Shown here piece by piece: positions 1-12,227 of a stretch of 64,000 bases of DNA. The translations under genes were made by a program, and so were the position numbers. Source of the DNA: Atopsyche davidsoni (lineage: Eukaryota > Arthropoda > Insecta > Trichoptera > Hydrobiosidae). The notes below the pieces were generated by a model that was given only the letters and a program-made list of their open reading frames with translations, did not search any database and was not told where the DNA came from. The stretch is from contig JAILWY010000014.1 of NCBI GenBank assembly GCA_022113835.1, forward strand, positions 8,557,501 to 8,621,500, written 5' to 3'. How positions within the stretch are numbered: position 1 is the first letter of the stretch; each line of letters begins with the position of its first letter.

Positions 1-347
1 TTTTGAAAAACAGGTATCGATCGTATGAATGCAGAATGTTTATGTCGTGTCTGATATTAATTATATCTTATAAATTAGCGCGTCTCTGTAAATAATCATT
101 TAATAAGTAATTTAAAATAACAGCAGTCCAAATTAATATCCTTAAATTTCAACGTTGGGTTTGTCGTTATGATATTCTTGAAAACCTTTAAAAAATTTTT
201 GGGGGTCCTAATTTTATTTCCTTGAGTATTACTATATAACAATTTTTAAAAAAAAAAAAATATTTTTTTGTTGAAATGTTTATTTTTTAAATACTTACAA
301 ATACATTAAGAAAGATATACAGACAAATAAAATAAATATTTAAAATA
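1..347. other. 3' flank of CYP4 copy A
   Basis: AT-rich sequence downstream of the copy A stop codon, with no gene seen. On the minus strand an AATAAA hexamer (plus-strand tttatt, 279-284) lies 64 bases past the stop and is a plausible polyadenylation signal. The rest shows only A/T runs. Confidence 0.4.
279..284 (-). terminator. Candidate poly(A) signal of CYP4 copy A
   Basis: AATAAA on the minus strand, 64 bases beyond the copy A stop. Spacing is reasonable, but the region is so AT-rich that chance occurrence is likely. Confidence 0.3.
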
Positions 348-2329
348 TCAATAATATTCTCTGTCATTAATAATTAAATTAATTCCATTCTTAGACTTAA
401 GAATAATTTCTGCAGCCAGAATTGGCTCTGCTCCTGGCCCTGCTGAGCTTAGTATGTAATTTCGCAATACTTTCGAAACAATACTTTTCATTTCCATCAT
501 TGCAAACTTTTGTCCTGAAAGAAAGCAAAAAATATTCCTCATCATCAAAGCGGCTTTAAATATTAGATTTTGACTATTCTTTCACTTTATTAGGTATTTA
601 AAAAAAACGTTAATATTATGTATCATATATTAACGAATTTTGATATTGAGATATTTACCGATGCAATTTCTAGAGCCAGCACTGAAAGGCACAAAAACAT
701 ACGGATGCTTAAATTTTATATTCTCAGGTAAAAATCTTTCAGGCCAAAATTTTTCAGGATCTTCATAATACTTTGGATTTCTGTGCATGTTAAATGCTTG
801 AATGTTCACCAAACATCCTCCAGGAATAATTGTTCCATCTGAAAATATATTTTGGAATATTGCTTTTATTAAAATTAATTTGTGATGATAAAATAATATG
901 CGTTGTGAACCATTTCGTTTAATAACATTGTCAATGATAAGATATAGGTCAGTTTTGTGATAAACAAAAAAAATATATTAATCGAAAGCGGAACAAATAC
1001 TTATGATATATTTAGCATATCAAAGATAAACCTACAACTATAACTAACTCACCCGGCAGTGTGATATCTTCCATTAATTCTCTTCCAAAATTAGGTACAG
1101 GTGGATAAAGTCTTAAAGATTCTTTAATAACCAACTCTAAGTACTTCATATCCTGCAGGTCTCCGTAGTCGGGTTCCTTAAAAAGGTCATCTCCTAGTAT
1201 GTATCTCTGCTCTTCAAAGGCTTTAGTTTGAACATGGGGATTGTTTGCTAGTAGATACAAAGTAAAACTGATACCGGATGACGTAGTATCGTGACCCTGA
1301 AACAAATTTACAATCAATTTTTTAAAGTTAACGGATTATGTGTAAAACGATGAGGAAAATTTTTGTATGAAATCACGACGTAATAAAAAAAACTAGAATT
1401 TATTATACGTTTGTAAAATCTTTATATTCCTGAAACAAATTTGCAATCAATTTTTCAATCAAACCCAAAATTTTATAAGTAAACGGATTATGTGTAAAAC
1501 GATGAGGAAACTTTTATACTTAGAAAGACAAGATATATCTGAGATAAAAACAAAATAAAATGTCATTAAAAAACATTTAGACAATTTTTTAATCGTATAA
1601 CCTAAAATACCTTGAAAACCCTTTCTTGAAAATATTCATCTTAAATTTGTATGTTGAATTCACACTTAAAAATATCGGTCAAACTGCCTCCCAAATGTGT
1701 GAGAGGCAGTTTGAGCTTTTAAACTTTTTAAGTCTCACTTGTGTTTAACTAAACATTGATTTTCTTTTCGCTTTTATTTAAAACCATTCATTTTGTCTCT
1801 TTGGTATGTTTAAAATTTTCGATATAAATTACTTGATTGAATTTATTTTTATTTAAAACAGTATCATGTATCTTTGAAGAAGTTTTGTGTGAATATTGTA
1901 TTATCATACATGAAATACAATGAAATGAAATGGAAATTTTTACGCGGTTGGTAATAAATACCTCAAACATGAATGTATCAGTTTCTTCTCTGATTGACTC
2001 ATCGGGCAAAGGATTCCCGTCGGCAGTTTTACTCAGTAGCAGCAGGTCTAGGAAGGCAACTTTTTTTTTTATCCCGCATATATCATCGGCACTTATATCC
2101 AAACCTGCCTCACTCATTCTCCGGTCGATCTCGCTCTTAAGTTGCGCTTTCCTGGATTGAATCACTCTATTGCTGGTATCGTGAAGTATTTTAATATTTT
2201 TCTGTTGGAGTCTGTAGTCAGACGACAGAGAGAAAAGAGTTTCCGATCGCTTCCACAGAGAAAAAACGCGATAATAGACAATTGAGCACACTCTAAAATT
2301 TTTAAATAAATTAAACACACTGCATACAC

Positions 2330-2390
<61 letters not shown>

Positions 2391-5300
2391 ATTAAATAAC
2401 AAAATACGTACGTATACACAGCACGAACATATTCAGACTCAGATTTTTCTTGGGCATCAATATTGACTCCCATAACAGATTCTGAAAGCATATCAATAAA
2501 TAGAGCATATCCAAGAGATATATCAACATACTTCATAATTCGGAAGGTTTAATATGCCGGCTAGGCTAAGAGGTAAATTGGACGAGTGTTCTTCTAGCCG
2601 ACACAGCCTGACGCGGGAAATTCCCCTCTGAAAGGGTAGCTTCCGGCCCCAATGGCAACGAGCCACCGCACGTCAGGGGCTGACTGAGGTTAAGAACTTG
2701 ACGCATGACTTCATGAGGTCACTCAATCCACCATAAAAAATATTCAAAGGCTAATATTCCAGATTGAGTCAGACTTTTCAATTTAAAAACAAAAATAATT
2801 ATTGACATTAATGACGTTATTACCGGTTATAACATCTAAGGCATAAAGTGTGATGTAGGGGTATATGTTGAAAGGTTTGCTTTTCTTTTCTGTAATTTTC
2901 TTGATAAAAATTTTTCCTTTATTATTGAATACATCAACAAACTGTTCAAGAATCTTGAAATGAAAGGCAGGCGTTAGAACTTTTCTTTGTTTTCTCCATT
3001 TGTTTCCTAATACATACAAAAAAAATTAACTCATATTTTATCATAAAAATTTTGATTACTTTAAAGATTTAAACTAAAGAAAGAAAACACACTGAAATCT
3101 TCCGTTATACCTGTTGCTAATAAAAGTCCGTCACCTAGCCAACCAGCGAGATACGAATAGTCTTGCATTTTATTTAATTCTTTATTGTCATTGAGAACTG
3201 CCTATAACAAGAAACATATTTACTTATCTTGTTATCAGATAAACAAACATACGAGGGCGGTCCGATAAGTACTTAGCCTACAAAAAAAAAACGAAAATTT
3301 AGAAAAGTGGTGATTTATTTCTCAAAATAGTTTCCTTTTAGCTCGATACATTTGACCCAACGATGCTCCAACTTCTTTTACCTACCTGAAAAATACGTTT
3401 TGTCGAGGTCTGCAAAGTAGGCCTCCGTGGCAGCGATGACTTCTTCATTCTACTTGAAGTTCTGCCCGGCGAGTGACTTCTTCAAGTTTGGGAACAATAA
3501 AAAATCGCATGGGGCCAAATCTGGAGAATACGGTTTATGGGGGAGCAGTTCGTAGTGCAATTCGACTAATTTGGCCGTGGCGACGGCGGAGGTGTGGGCC
3601 GGTGCGTTGTCATGGTGGAATAGCACTTTTTTCTTCGCCAAATGGGGCCATTTTTTCTGCAATTCGGCGTCGAATCGGCCCAACAATTCGGCATAGTAGA
3701 GCCCTGTGACCGTTTTGCCCTTCTCCAGGTAGTCAATGTAGATCACACCTTGGGAATCCCAGAAAACGGTGGCCATCACCTTTCCGGCCGATAGGACAGT
3801 CTTCGACTTCTTCGGAGCACGTTCGCCGGATGAAGTTTACTATTTCGACTGTTCCTTGGTCTCTGGTGTGTACCAGTAGATCCATGTTTCGTCGAAGGTC
3901 ACAAAACGACACAGAAACTCCTTCGGATTGCGCTTAAACAGCGTCAAACACTGCTCCGAAGTAGTCTCACGGTTGCGCTTGTTGTCCGGAGTGAGCAAAC
4001 GCGGCACTCTTCGCGCTGACAACTTTCTCATGCCCAAAATTTCATGCAGGATATGACCAACGCGGTCTTTTAAAATGCCTTTTGTTTCAGCTATCTCGCG
4101 CACCTTCAATCGGCGGTTCGCCAATACGAGATCGTGGATTTTTGTCATGTTATCCTCCGTGGTAGCCATTTTCGAGGCACCTGCGAAAAATCGACGTGCG
4201 ACCACGTTGAAACTCGTTAAACCAATTTTCGATGGTCGCCATCGAAGGAAAAGAGTCACCGTATACAGCATCCAAGCACTCTTTGATTTTTCTGCGCGAT
4301 TTCCTTTCCAAAAACATGAATCGAATCACCGACCGATATTGCTATTTTTCTATTTTTCTAAAATACGCGTACACGTTCGCTTCCACACGCGGTCAAAACA
4401 AAACTACGAGTCCGATTTGGCTGAAATTTTGACAGTAGCCGTCCACAAGAATGTACTACATGATAGTAAATCTCTCTTGCGATACTAGCACCATCAGGCG
4501 GTGTGGCTAAGTACTTATCGGACCGCCCTCGTATATGGTTTAGTATACGTACCTCAACATTTTCTGGGTTATTCAAAAGTATAAAAACAGCGTTTCCAAG
4601 AATAATTTTATAAGTTGACTTATTGTAAAGATTCCATCTCCTTACCATATCTTTTATTATATCTGAAAAATCAATATACAAAGATGTATTTTTATGCGTC
4701 TCAACATTAAATTAACATGTTTTAAAATGTCTCATTTTTCCTTATTGGTTTACTCACCTCGATAAACAAATTTCATAAAACATAAAAAAGTTTCATTATT
4801 CAATCATTTGTATTTTGATCCTTCTTTTTACAAAAAAGATAAATGTTTAATGAAACATCTGTTGTAGTAAATTTCATAAATTGATGAAAATACCATTATA
4901 TCCGCTATGATTTTAATCAGTTTTATTATATTGTACAATAATTGTTTAATCCTGGTGTTTACTATTTATCATCTTATCAAAATTTACGGTTTTATGATAA
5001 AATCAAATATCTACTTCGTATTATCTTGGGAAACTTGAAAATTCTTACGATCTGACTCGGCATCCCAATAAACAGCTGTACTTTTTACTTGATCAAATAT
5101 TTGGCCTACCACAAGAGTGATTGATTGGCAAACGAAAACCAAAATGAGCAATAAATTTGATAAGAAAGGTTAGAGGTCAAAAAAACATTTTATTTAAAAC
5201 CAATTTTAATGATAAATAAAAATAATAACGATTTCTGTGCTATTTTTTTTAAACTGTGTAATTCTACCAAAAAATAAATATGATTATATTCAAAGGTGAC

Positions 5301-7623
5301 AGCATTTTGTTTATTTTAAACAATAAGGGCATCATCACTAATCTCTATCAACATAAAAAAGTCTTCAAAACTAGATATATATATATAGAGATATCGTTAC
5401 AAAAATATTGAAGCATATATTGAATGCATAGTTGTGTTTTAAAAATATTTGGGTTTTTTACTAATCATCATACGAATACATAAATCATAAAGTTTATGAG
5501 CTGGATAACCTTCGCATTATCACGGGCATGCGAAAAGAAAAATAAAATAATTGTAAAGATAATTGGCATTCCAGTTAGACCAAAAAAACATGTGTATTTG
5601 AAATGGATCACATGAAGGTAATTAAACAAGCAGGAGTTGTGGTATTAACGTTAAGTAATATTTTTTTTTTTTTCTATGTGAAAATAAACTTTTTGCAATG
5701 TATCAATTTTTGTAGTCGCAAAACTGGTATTTTCATTAACCTACTTTTTATTCCTTAATTTCACATTAATTATAGTTTAGCAGTTAACCATGTTAATTGT
5801 ATTTATTATAAAACTAATATCATTAAAAGAGTTTTTGTGCTATTTTTAAAATAGTACTTGAAAAACTATACACTTCAATTGATAAAATATTTAATACTTT
5901 AAAAAACGACACGCAAGAAAATAAATATGGATTTAACAAAAAAAAAAACATAATTCTAATTGTATTTTATTGCTTAAACTATTACATTATTTAATATATT
6001 TCAATGCAAATTCAAAATCATCCTTTGGTTTCTTTTTTAATTTAGGCTGTCACAGTTATATTACTGATGAATACTTAAAAAAATTAAAAAGAAAACTTAT
6101 AATATTTATACGTCAAATAATATTTCCTCCCATTCATTTTTCTTTTAAAAAAATGTCTATGACACAATATGATTTCGTTTTTTTTCTTGGTATATTTGCA
6201 GGGGTAGTTTTAATTCTCAGATGTTTATTTGTCACTTCAAAAAATACTTTTATAGAGTGTTAAAGGTAATCAAAAGTTATTTTAATTGCAGAGCACTCAA
6301 ATCGTGTAATTTTTTGTTGAAATTAAATATACATATTCCACGCTGAATCAAAAATTGAGGTATTTGTGTCTGATTTTTCGTATATTTTTTTGATAGCTTA
6401 AGGTTAAAAAGGTGTAATATTTTGCGTTATACGAGCTTTTTAGTTGTAAAAAATTTGAGCGGGCTTACGCAACACCAAATAATGGACTAATTTCATACTT
6501 TCAGCAACGACTATTAAAATCGCCACAAATATACCAAAACCGAGATATTCAGACCGCGTTTCTCTCGAATAAATCACAGTTGACACGAAGTGGAAATGCT
6601 TTCTGCGAAAATTACAAACTTGACTCATTTTTCAGTGCACTATCGCTGATTACATTTTCAGCTACATTCTGCTTTTGTTCAGCAGCCACCCCGCCAATAA
6701 AGAAAGGCCGAGAGGATAAATGCGTGCCGACGTGAATAGAGACAATGCCTCCAGTACGATCAGGCATGGATCGTCAATGCTCGAGACTGAATACCCACTC
6801 CAAGTAAACAATGAAAAAGTTTCCAGCATGAGTTTCAATGAAATCGGCTTTCATCAACAAGCATTGAAATGAGACTACGCCTGAATTCGAATAAGAATAA
6901 GAGTAAATGCAATGTTTTTCATGTGTATAAAGAATGCAAACATTTTTTTTTCAAATATGTTTACAACATCGTAATTTGAATTCCCTTGAATGGTTTGAGC
7001 AGTAATGACATATCCATATCATACTTCTCTGAGATGCACCACCTTCTCTCATGAATATTATAGATAACGGGATACAATTACACGTTTTGAGTATTGTTAT
7101 AGTGTAGTCATTTTATTTTGCCGGTGTTATACCGCGTCAGATTTTGATTAATGTTTAAGCTCAAACTTAAGAATATAATATATTCCAAAAAAATGGTTTA
7201 GCATCTTATTACTTTGAGAACAAACTTCCTTATGTATATTCATTTCACCATAAGTATATTTTTAAAAGATTAGGTCCAATCTCTGAAAAGCACACTAACA
7301 AATAAAGAGTAACGAATGAAATAGCAACGAATTGTACAAATCAAGTATTTAAAAAAAAAAAATTTGGTCAGAGTAGTGATTTTAAATTAATTATTCATGA
7401 CAAATTTGACCTTAGTATATAAATTAGTTCATATAAATTTTAATTATAACTTACCAACGGAGTTGGCTTTGATTTGATGGGCATTCCCTATTATTGGGAG
7501 ACATTTATCTCCTTGTATCTTGTGCACCAGGTACCAGAATCTTCGGTTTTTCATATACAACTTTGCTGCATAAGAAGCAAGAAGAATCATAAACGTTAAG
7601 AAAAGGTACATTAGAGTCGCCAT
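348..7623 (-). CDS. Cytochrome P450, CYP4 family (CYP4C-like), copy A
   Basis: Nine exons on the minus strand: 7623-7455, 4662-4553, 3201-3111, 3006-2824, 2481-2412, 2292-1962, 1296-1053, 838-659 and 514-348. All junctions are GT/AG and the phases agree, giving 1545 nt, 514 residues. What is seen: an N-terminal hydrophobic anchor (about residues 3-20); the CYP4 I-helix block ending FMFE|GHDTTSSG (about 311-326, split by intron 6); ExxR as KESLR (E377-R380); FWPERF (430-435); and the haem loop PFSAGSRNCIG (450-460) with ligand C458. The start at 7623 is preferred over an upstream in-frame ATG because the protein then begins directly before the membrane anchor and matches copy B. The family acts in the ER membrane as NADPH-dependent monooxygenases on fatty acids, hormones or xenobiotics; the substrate cannot be read here. 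Intron 1 is 2.8 kb and intron 2 carries a dead mariner, but no exon is broken. An exact CYP number is not assigned. Confidence 0.93.
1295..1515. repeat. Diverged direct duplication in CYP4 copy A intron 6
   Basis: Two similar segments, about 1295-1365 and 1429-1515. Both begin cctgaaacaaattt and both contain acggattatgtgtaaaacga followed by tgaggaaa. The left copy holds the real 3' splice site of exon 7 (minus-strand TTTCAG|GGTCAC). The right copy therefore duplicates the acceptor without the exon. Confidence 0.8.
2331..2387. repeat. (TA)n microsatellite in CYP4 copy A intron 5
   Basis: About 28 uninterrupted TA units. The host intron (2293-2411) is only 119 bp, so the repeat is nearly half of it and sits about 40 bp from the exon 6 acceptor. 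Confidence 0.95.
2535..2740. other. GC-richer island in CYP4 copy A intron 4
   Basis: About 200 bp of clearly higher GC than the surrounding intron, including ccggctaggctaagagg and agccaccgcacgtcagg. No splice-flanked reading frame continuing the P450 is present, and exons 4 and 5 join in frame without it. It may be a remnant of a short interspersed element; no terminal structure is visible. Confidence 0.4.
3252..4531 (-). mobile_element. mariner element (Tc1/mariner superfamily), inactive
   Basis: A 1280-bp element bounded by perfect 27-bp terminal inverted repeats (3252-3278 and 4505-4531; outer end cgagggcggtcc). It is flanked on both sides by the TA expected from a mariner target duplication (3250-3251, 4532-4533). 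It lies wholly inside intron 2 of CYP4 copy A, in the same orientation as the gene. Without it the intron would be 69 bp. A shorter relative is at 47827-48424. Confidence 0.96.
3315..4317 (-). pseudogene. mariner transposase pseudogene
   Basis: Spans about 334 codons, close to the usual 345 of mariner transposases. It keeps the N-terminal DNA-binding region, a block reading FVTFDETW (candidate first catalytic Asp), HHDNAPAHT (second Asp) and YSPDLAPCD (third Asp). Exactly 34 residues separate the last two Asp, the DD34D signature. The frame is broken. A frameshift near 4180-4195 separates the first part from the rest, two adjacent stop codons follow the KEQSK block near 3840, and another stop lies near 3447 before the C-terminal end. 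It cannot encode a full transposase as read. Confidence 0.93.
4663..7454. other. Intron 1 of CYP4 copy A
   Basis: A 2.8-kb intron, twenty times longer than the 140-bp intron 1 of copy B. It is mostly AT-rich with short A and T runs and a small TA run near 5377. A GC-richer block at about 6600-6880 adjoins a 62-codon minus-strand open frame (6628-6440) with one hydrophobic stretch. Neither is recognised and no transposon ends were found. Confidence 0.6.
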
Positions 7624-7697
7624 ACTGTAACGGGAAAATAACATTCACGTTTATATATTTTGTGAATCATTTTTCAATTAAACTATACACGATTAAA

Positions 7698-7707
7698 CTT
7701 TATATTA
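7698..7707 (-). promoter_or_regulatory. Candidate TATA box of CYP4 copy A
   Basis: Minus-strand TTAATATAAAG, about 75 bases upstream of the copy A ATG. Copy B has the same core TTAATATAAA at the equivalent side of its start, which is the reason for reporting it. In DNA this AT-rich a single TATA-like match means little. Confidence 0.35.
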
Positions 7708-8440
7708 AGAATTACAAAATTAATTGAATCCGAACAAAGGACTTCCACGTCTGTATATTCAAATGAGTTATTTTAAATATTTATCTAAACAATATAAAAA
7801 TAATTTACGTTCGTATTTTTTATTATTTGAATATCATAATTATTGTAAATTAAATTACAATACACATTTAATTGCCATATTTTATACACATAAAAACTTT
7901 AAAAGTTATTGACTGCCCTTAAATATACTTTACGCAATAAAAACTACTAATATTTTTATTAAATATACTATGTTTCACTTGTATCACTTTACCTTACTCC
8001 AGTTCACAATTAACATTCTTTTGAACATTAAATTAATATAATAGCACATTCAGATATTAGGAATGCTGAATGCCTGTAATTAAATCAATGTTTACCTAAT
8101 AAGAATTCTTAAACAAGGCAGCAAGTGGATATTCGGGTATCTGTTTATTCAAAACAACGAGTATAAAAAAAAAACCACTAAAACTAATGATAGTGATCAA
8201 CGAACGCGTTCTCCTTCAGTCAACAATATTATAAAAATATACATAAAGCACAACTAAAAAAAAAGATTTATGATTAATGCGACTTAGAACTGCATAGAAT
8301 ATGATTTGAACTTGCCTGTTTTGATTTGTGGTGAAACAAAGATGTAATTTGACAGTTAAAAAGTGTGTCGTTCACTTGATCTGACACTTGCAAGTGGCAT
8401 TGACAATCTAGACCTAGTCAGCTGTAGTTGCGTCACCGAT

Positions 8441-8473
8441 CCGAGCCGAGCCGAGCTGAGCCGAGCCGAGCCG
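8441..8473. repeat. (CCGAG)n short tandem repeat
   Basis: Six and a half pentamers, one carrying a C-to-T change (ctgag), in an otherwise AT-rich region. The following 60 bases are also GC-rich. It lies about 820 bp upstream of the copy A start codon. Confidence 0.9.
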
Positions 8474-8599
8474 GCGATTACGGTCTGGCCACCTGCCCAC
8501 ACACCTGCACACTACGGACTTGCGTTGCAAGCAAACCTGTTATGGTTTCTTATTTCATTAGACGATAGTTTCAATCTTTTATTTATATAAATTTATATA

Positions 8600-8970
8600 T
8601 ATCTTCTTCTTCATGGATGGTGGCCATTTCATCGAATATATTTCTATCTTGGGTCAGTCTCACTAACTCTACCGTACTTCCAACTTCCAGCCACTGGCGT
8701 AAATTCCACACCCATATAAGTTTTTTTCTTCCAATGCCTCTTTTCCCTTCGATTTTGCCTAGGACAATCAGGTGTAGGATGCTTTATTTATTGTTTCAAA
8801 AAATGTGGTCAAATAAAGAGACCTTACGATTTTTTACCATCGTCAGGAGTTCTCTTTCTTTGCGCATTCAGTTCAAGACTCTCATTTGTAGCTCATGGTA
8901 TTTTAGGGATTCTCCTATAAAGCCACATTTAAAATGCTTTAATTAATTGGATTGTAGCTGTCTCCAGTGT
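8600..8970 (-). mobile_element. Degraded non-LTR retrotransposon (LINE) C-terminal remnant
   Basis: The minus strand, read with frameshifts and stops, resembles the end of a LINE reverse transcriptase protein. Pieces in order are a KAFKMWLYRRI-like block (typical AFEMW..RRIL), KERELL, a block matching the usual KRRKxxxxxGHI segment, GKIEGKRGIGRKK (typical GKIEGKRxxGRRR), then LRQWLE. The tail is followed by GAAGAAGAAGA. At least two stops and one frame change make it a fossil. The clade (RTE, Jockey or other) cannot be assigned from this tail. Confidence 0.72.
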
Positions 8971-9574
8971 CTACTCATCAATTCCATAAAAAAGAACTGA
9001 GACGACGTAATAAATGGCGAATCTCCCGTGAGTTTTTGCCAGATATATATCATATATATAAAACACCTTAAATTATGTACCCCTTACTTGCATTCACTAG
9101 GTGATTTATCATAATCTTTTTAATTATGTACACGAAATAGCAACAATATTCCATCTTACTATTCCACACGATGTAGCTTATGGTTTTTAAGATTCTTTAA
9201 AATTTCTTAGTAATATAGCAATGGTCAATATATTTATTTATTCAGATGGAATAGTACTGCTTCAGGTATCGTTGATGTGTATCTGGTATCTGGGATGTAT
9301 TGGAGTAACCTGTTTTGGGTGCCAAAGCCTCGTGTAAGCAGCGAAGCTCTGTCTCGGTCTGTCAGCCTGGCGGAGGTTTTAAATTTCTTACGGAGACCGA
9401 CAAACATCTCGCATACGTTAAGGAAAGGATGCGCACTCGAGAGAATTTTACAGAAACACAATATCTAAATATATAAGAAATAAATATACATAAAATCTTC
9501 TTTTTCGTACAATTATAACAAAGAAATAAATTCAACAATGTTGGGGTAACATTAATTCCTTAATGTTTTCTTCG

Positions 9575-12148
9575 CTACAGATACTTTCTATCGGTGATTC
9601 GCACATTTATGCCGTTCTTGGACTTGAGAATAATTTCCGCCGCTAGCTGTGGCTCCGTTCCAGGACCCGCTCCGCTCAACTCGTAGGTCCTCAGCACCTT
9701 GGAGATTATGCTCTTCATTTCTAGCATCGCAAATTTTTGACCTGAAAGAATAGTTTGTTATCAGCACTTGGTGAAATTCTATTGTGTTTTTTTTCAAATA
9801 AATATTTTTTTGGTGATTTCTAGTGACCAATTTCACAAATTTTTTCATGTTGGTGGTGTTTCGAGCACTACGAGATTCTGTGAACTATGTATAAATGAGC
9901 AAATAGTAAATTGTTAGAGAGAAAGACAACGATTGTCAGGAGTGATTCAAAGGTTCATTGAGTTAAATGTTTCTGACTAATCGAAGATTTTATTCAAATC
10001 CTATTTTTAACGACTCTATACAACTCAAATGAATATATGTTTTCCGAAGTGATTTTTATTAATAATGGGCCAACGATACCACTTATAGAAAAACAATCAA
10101 TACTTTAATATTGTATTATACTAATGGCATTTTGGCAGCCATTATAAAAAGATCCATAGATTTTATATTTTCCTGGTAATAAATTTGAATCAATTATTAA
10201 ATTTATATACAAAATAAATTACCATGTTTATTTTAAATTTATGTTTACCCTTTTCTTCATTTAAAAAAAAACTTTTAATGGCTGAATTATTTCAAACATG
10301 AATAAAATGAATTTTGATGTTTACAGATGATAACATAAAAAAAAATAACTTGTTAAGAAAAAATAAATCATTAGTAAAATGACCTGTGATATAGCAATTA
10401 ATAATGTGTATCAATTGAATAGATACTTCACTGAAACACTCACAAAAAGTAAACCCTACAACAATCCCGAAGAAAGAAATCTAAGTCATCTGTTTGTAAT
10501 ATCAGAGATACGCACAAAGTAATATCATCGGGAAAGGTTTTCGTCCAAAACGTAAAATGGGTGAAAGTAAAAATTAAATTCGAGTTACCTATACAGTTTC
10601 TAGCGCCTGCACTGAAGGGTACAAATGCGTAGGGATGCTTGTACGGAAGGTTTTCCGGTAAAAATCTTTCAGGCCAAAACCGTTCTGGATCTTTATAGTA
10701 TTTAGGATTTCTGTGCATGTAAAATGCATGCACTGCAACTAGACATCCTCCCGGTAAAATAGTTCCATCTAAAAAACATTTTATTTTACTACCACTAAAC
10801 ATCCTAAATTTCAAAACCTTACATAGACACCAAATATGAACAGTCAATGATAAAAATATTACGGTCATAGTCACTTAACTGACTAACTTACCCATTTTTT
10901 TAATTGCGTAGGGTAACTAATTAAATGATTCTGTCAAAGATAGTGTAGGTATATTTTATGATTTTTTGTGACTTTTCAGCAAAAAAAAACATAAATAAAC
11001 GACATGTATTCATTACTTGGTGCTGTGTAGCATCGTCATAACAGACCAACATACATTACACATAAAAAAGAAAATAAGACTTGTCAGGAAATGGTTAATC
11101 TCAACCAGCATCATCATTAAACAAAAAAAAATAATCGCTTCACACAATATCAATGCCATTGCGATGGACTACTTTGGTAATAACCATGATATCTAATTTC
11201 TACGAGACACGCGATATCTATATTGAGTTTTGTGTTACATAATAAAAAAGTTAAGTTTATTTTATTTACAAAATATACCTGGTAACGTTATGTCATCCAT
11301 AAGTTTTCTTCCGTAGTTGGGGACAGGTGGATAAATTCTTAGAGATTCTTTGATAACCAGATCAAGGTATTTCATTTCCTGCAGATCTTGATAGTTGGGT
11401 TCCCTAGACAGGTCATCTCCCAACAAGGTTCTCTGCTCGTCAAAGGCTTTGGCTTGCACTTCCGGGTTATTTGATAGCAGGTAAAGGGTAAAGCTAATAC
11501 CGGATGATGTGGTATCATGTCCCTGAAATATCTCAAGTCATTTAATTTTATACAAATTTAACTAAGTTCGTGTAAATCAAATAAATTTTTAATTATATGA
11601 TTAATATACTCAAAAACTAAAATTTTAAATTTAGCAAATCAAAAGCACTTTTATTTAAATCATATTCTCTGGTTGGCCCTGCATGAGATGGAATATTATA
11701 CGGTTACTTGTTTTGCATTAAATATATACAATTTAAAAATAATCTACGTAGCTTAATAAAAAGTTTGCAATACACGAGTTAAATGTACTTGACTTTTCAG
11801 CCTTTATGGATAAAATATGAATAGAAGCACATCGTGCACGCTAGAGTGGCGCGTACATTGTGATGGCGCTCAGTGGAACGAGTATGTTCGGCAGATCGAC
11901 CAACATTTTGATTAAGGGCGCACGCATGACAGGCGCTGCAGGCTTGTTTTTGCCCACCCTGTGCACAATCCACCGGCTCACTCTGACCGGAGAGGTTTTG
12001 TAAATCACTACGATATCACGAATATACGAATCACTCGAGTAAATCACTAGGTATTATCACTACGAGCATTTGAACACCATCACTTCAAATTATGTTGAAA
12101 GTGCATTTTTCTATTAAAGCCATCAACTATACTTGTCTCCTTAATATG

Positions 12149-12227
<79 letters not shown>

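Larger units (their letters stand above)
7624..9574. other. Intergenic region between CYP4 copies A and B
   Basis: About 1.95 kb holding the presumed promoter of copy A (right of 7623), a CCGAG repeat (8441-8473) in a GC-rich patch to about 8530, a LINE tail remnant (8600-8970), and the 3' flank of copy B. The GC-richer patch at 9270-9440 has short open frames on both strands and is not recognised. Confidence 0.6.

Noticed and set aside
1012..1317. Minus-strand 101-codon frame as a separate gene
   Set aside because: It is exon 7 of copy A extended into flanking introns; the GGT CAC start follows a TTTCAG acceptor.
2162..2536. Minus-strand 124-codon frame containing a YIYIYI run
   Set aside because: It reads through the (TA)n of CYP4 copy A intron 5 and joins exon 5 with intron sequence; the spliced model explains the exon part.
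4075..4488. Plus-strand 137-codon frame
   Set aside because: Antisense of the mariner transposase pseudogene and its terminal repeat.
5371..5388. Short (TA)n run considered as a microsatellite feature
   Set aside because: Too short to separate from background in DNA this AT-rich.
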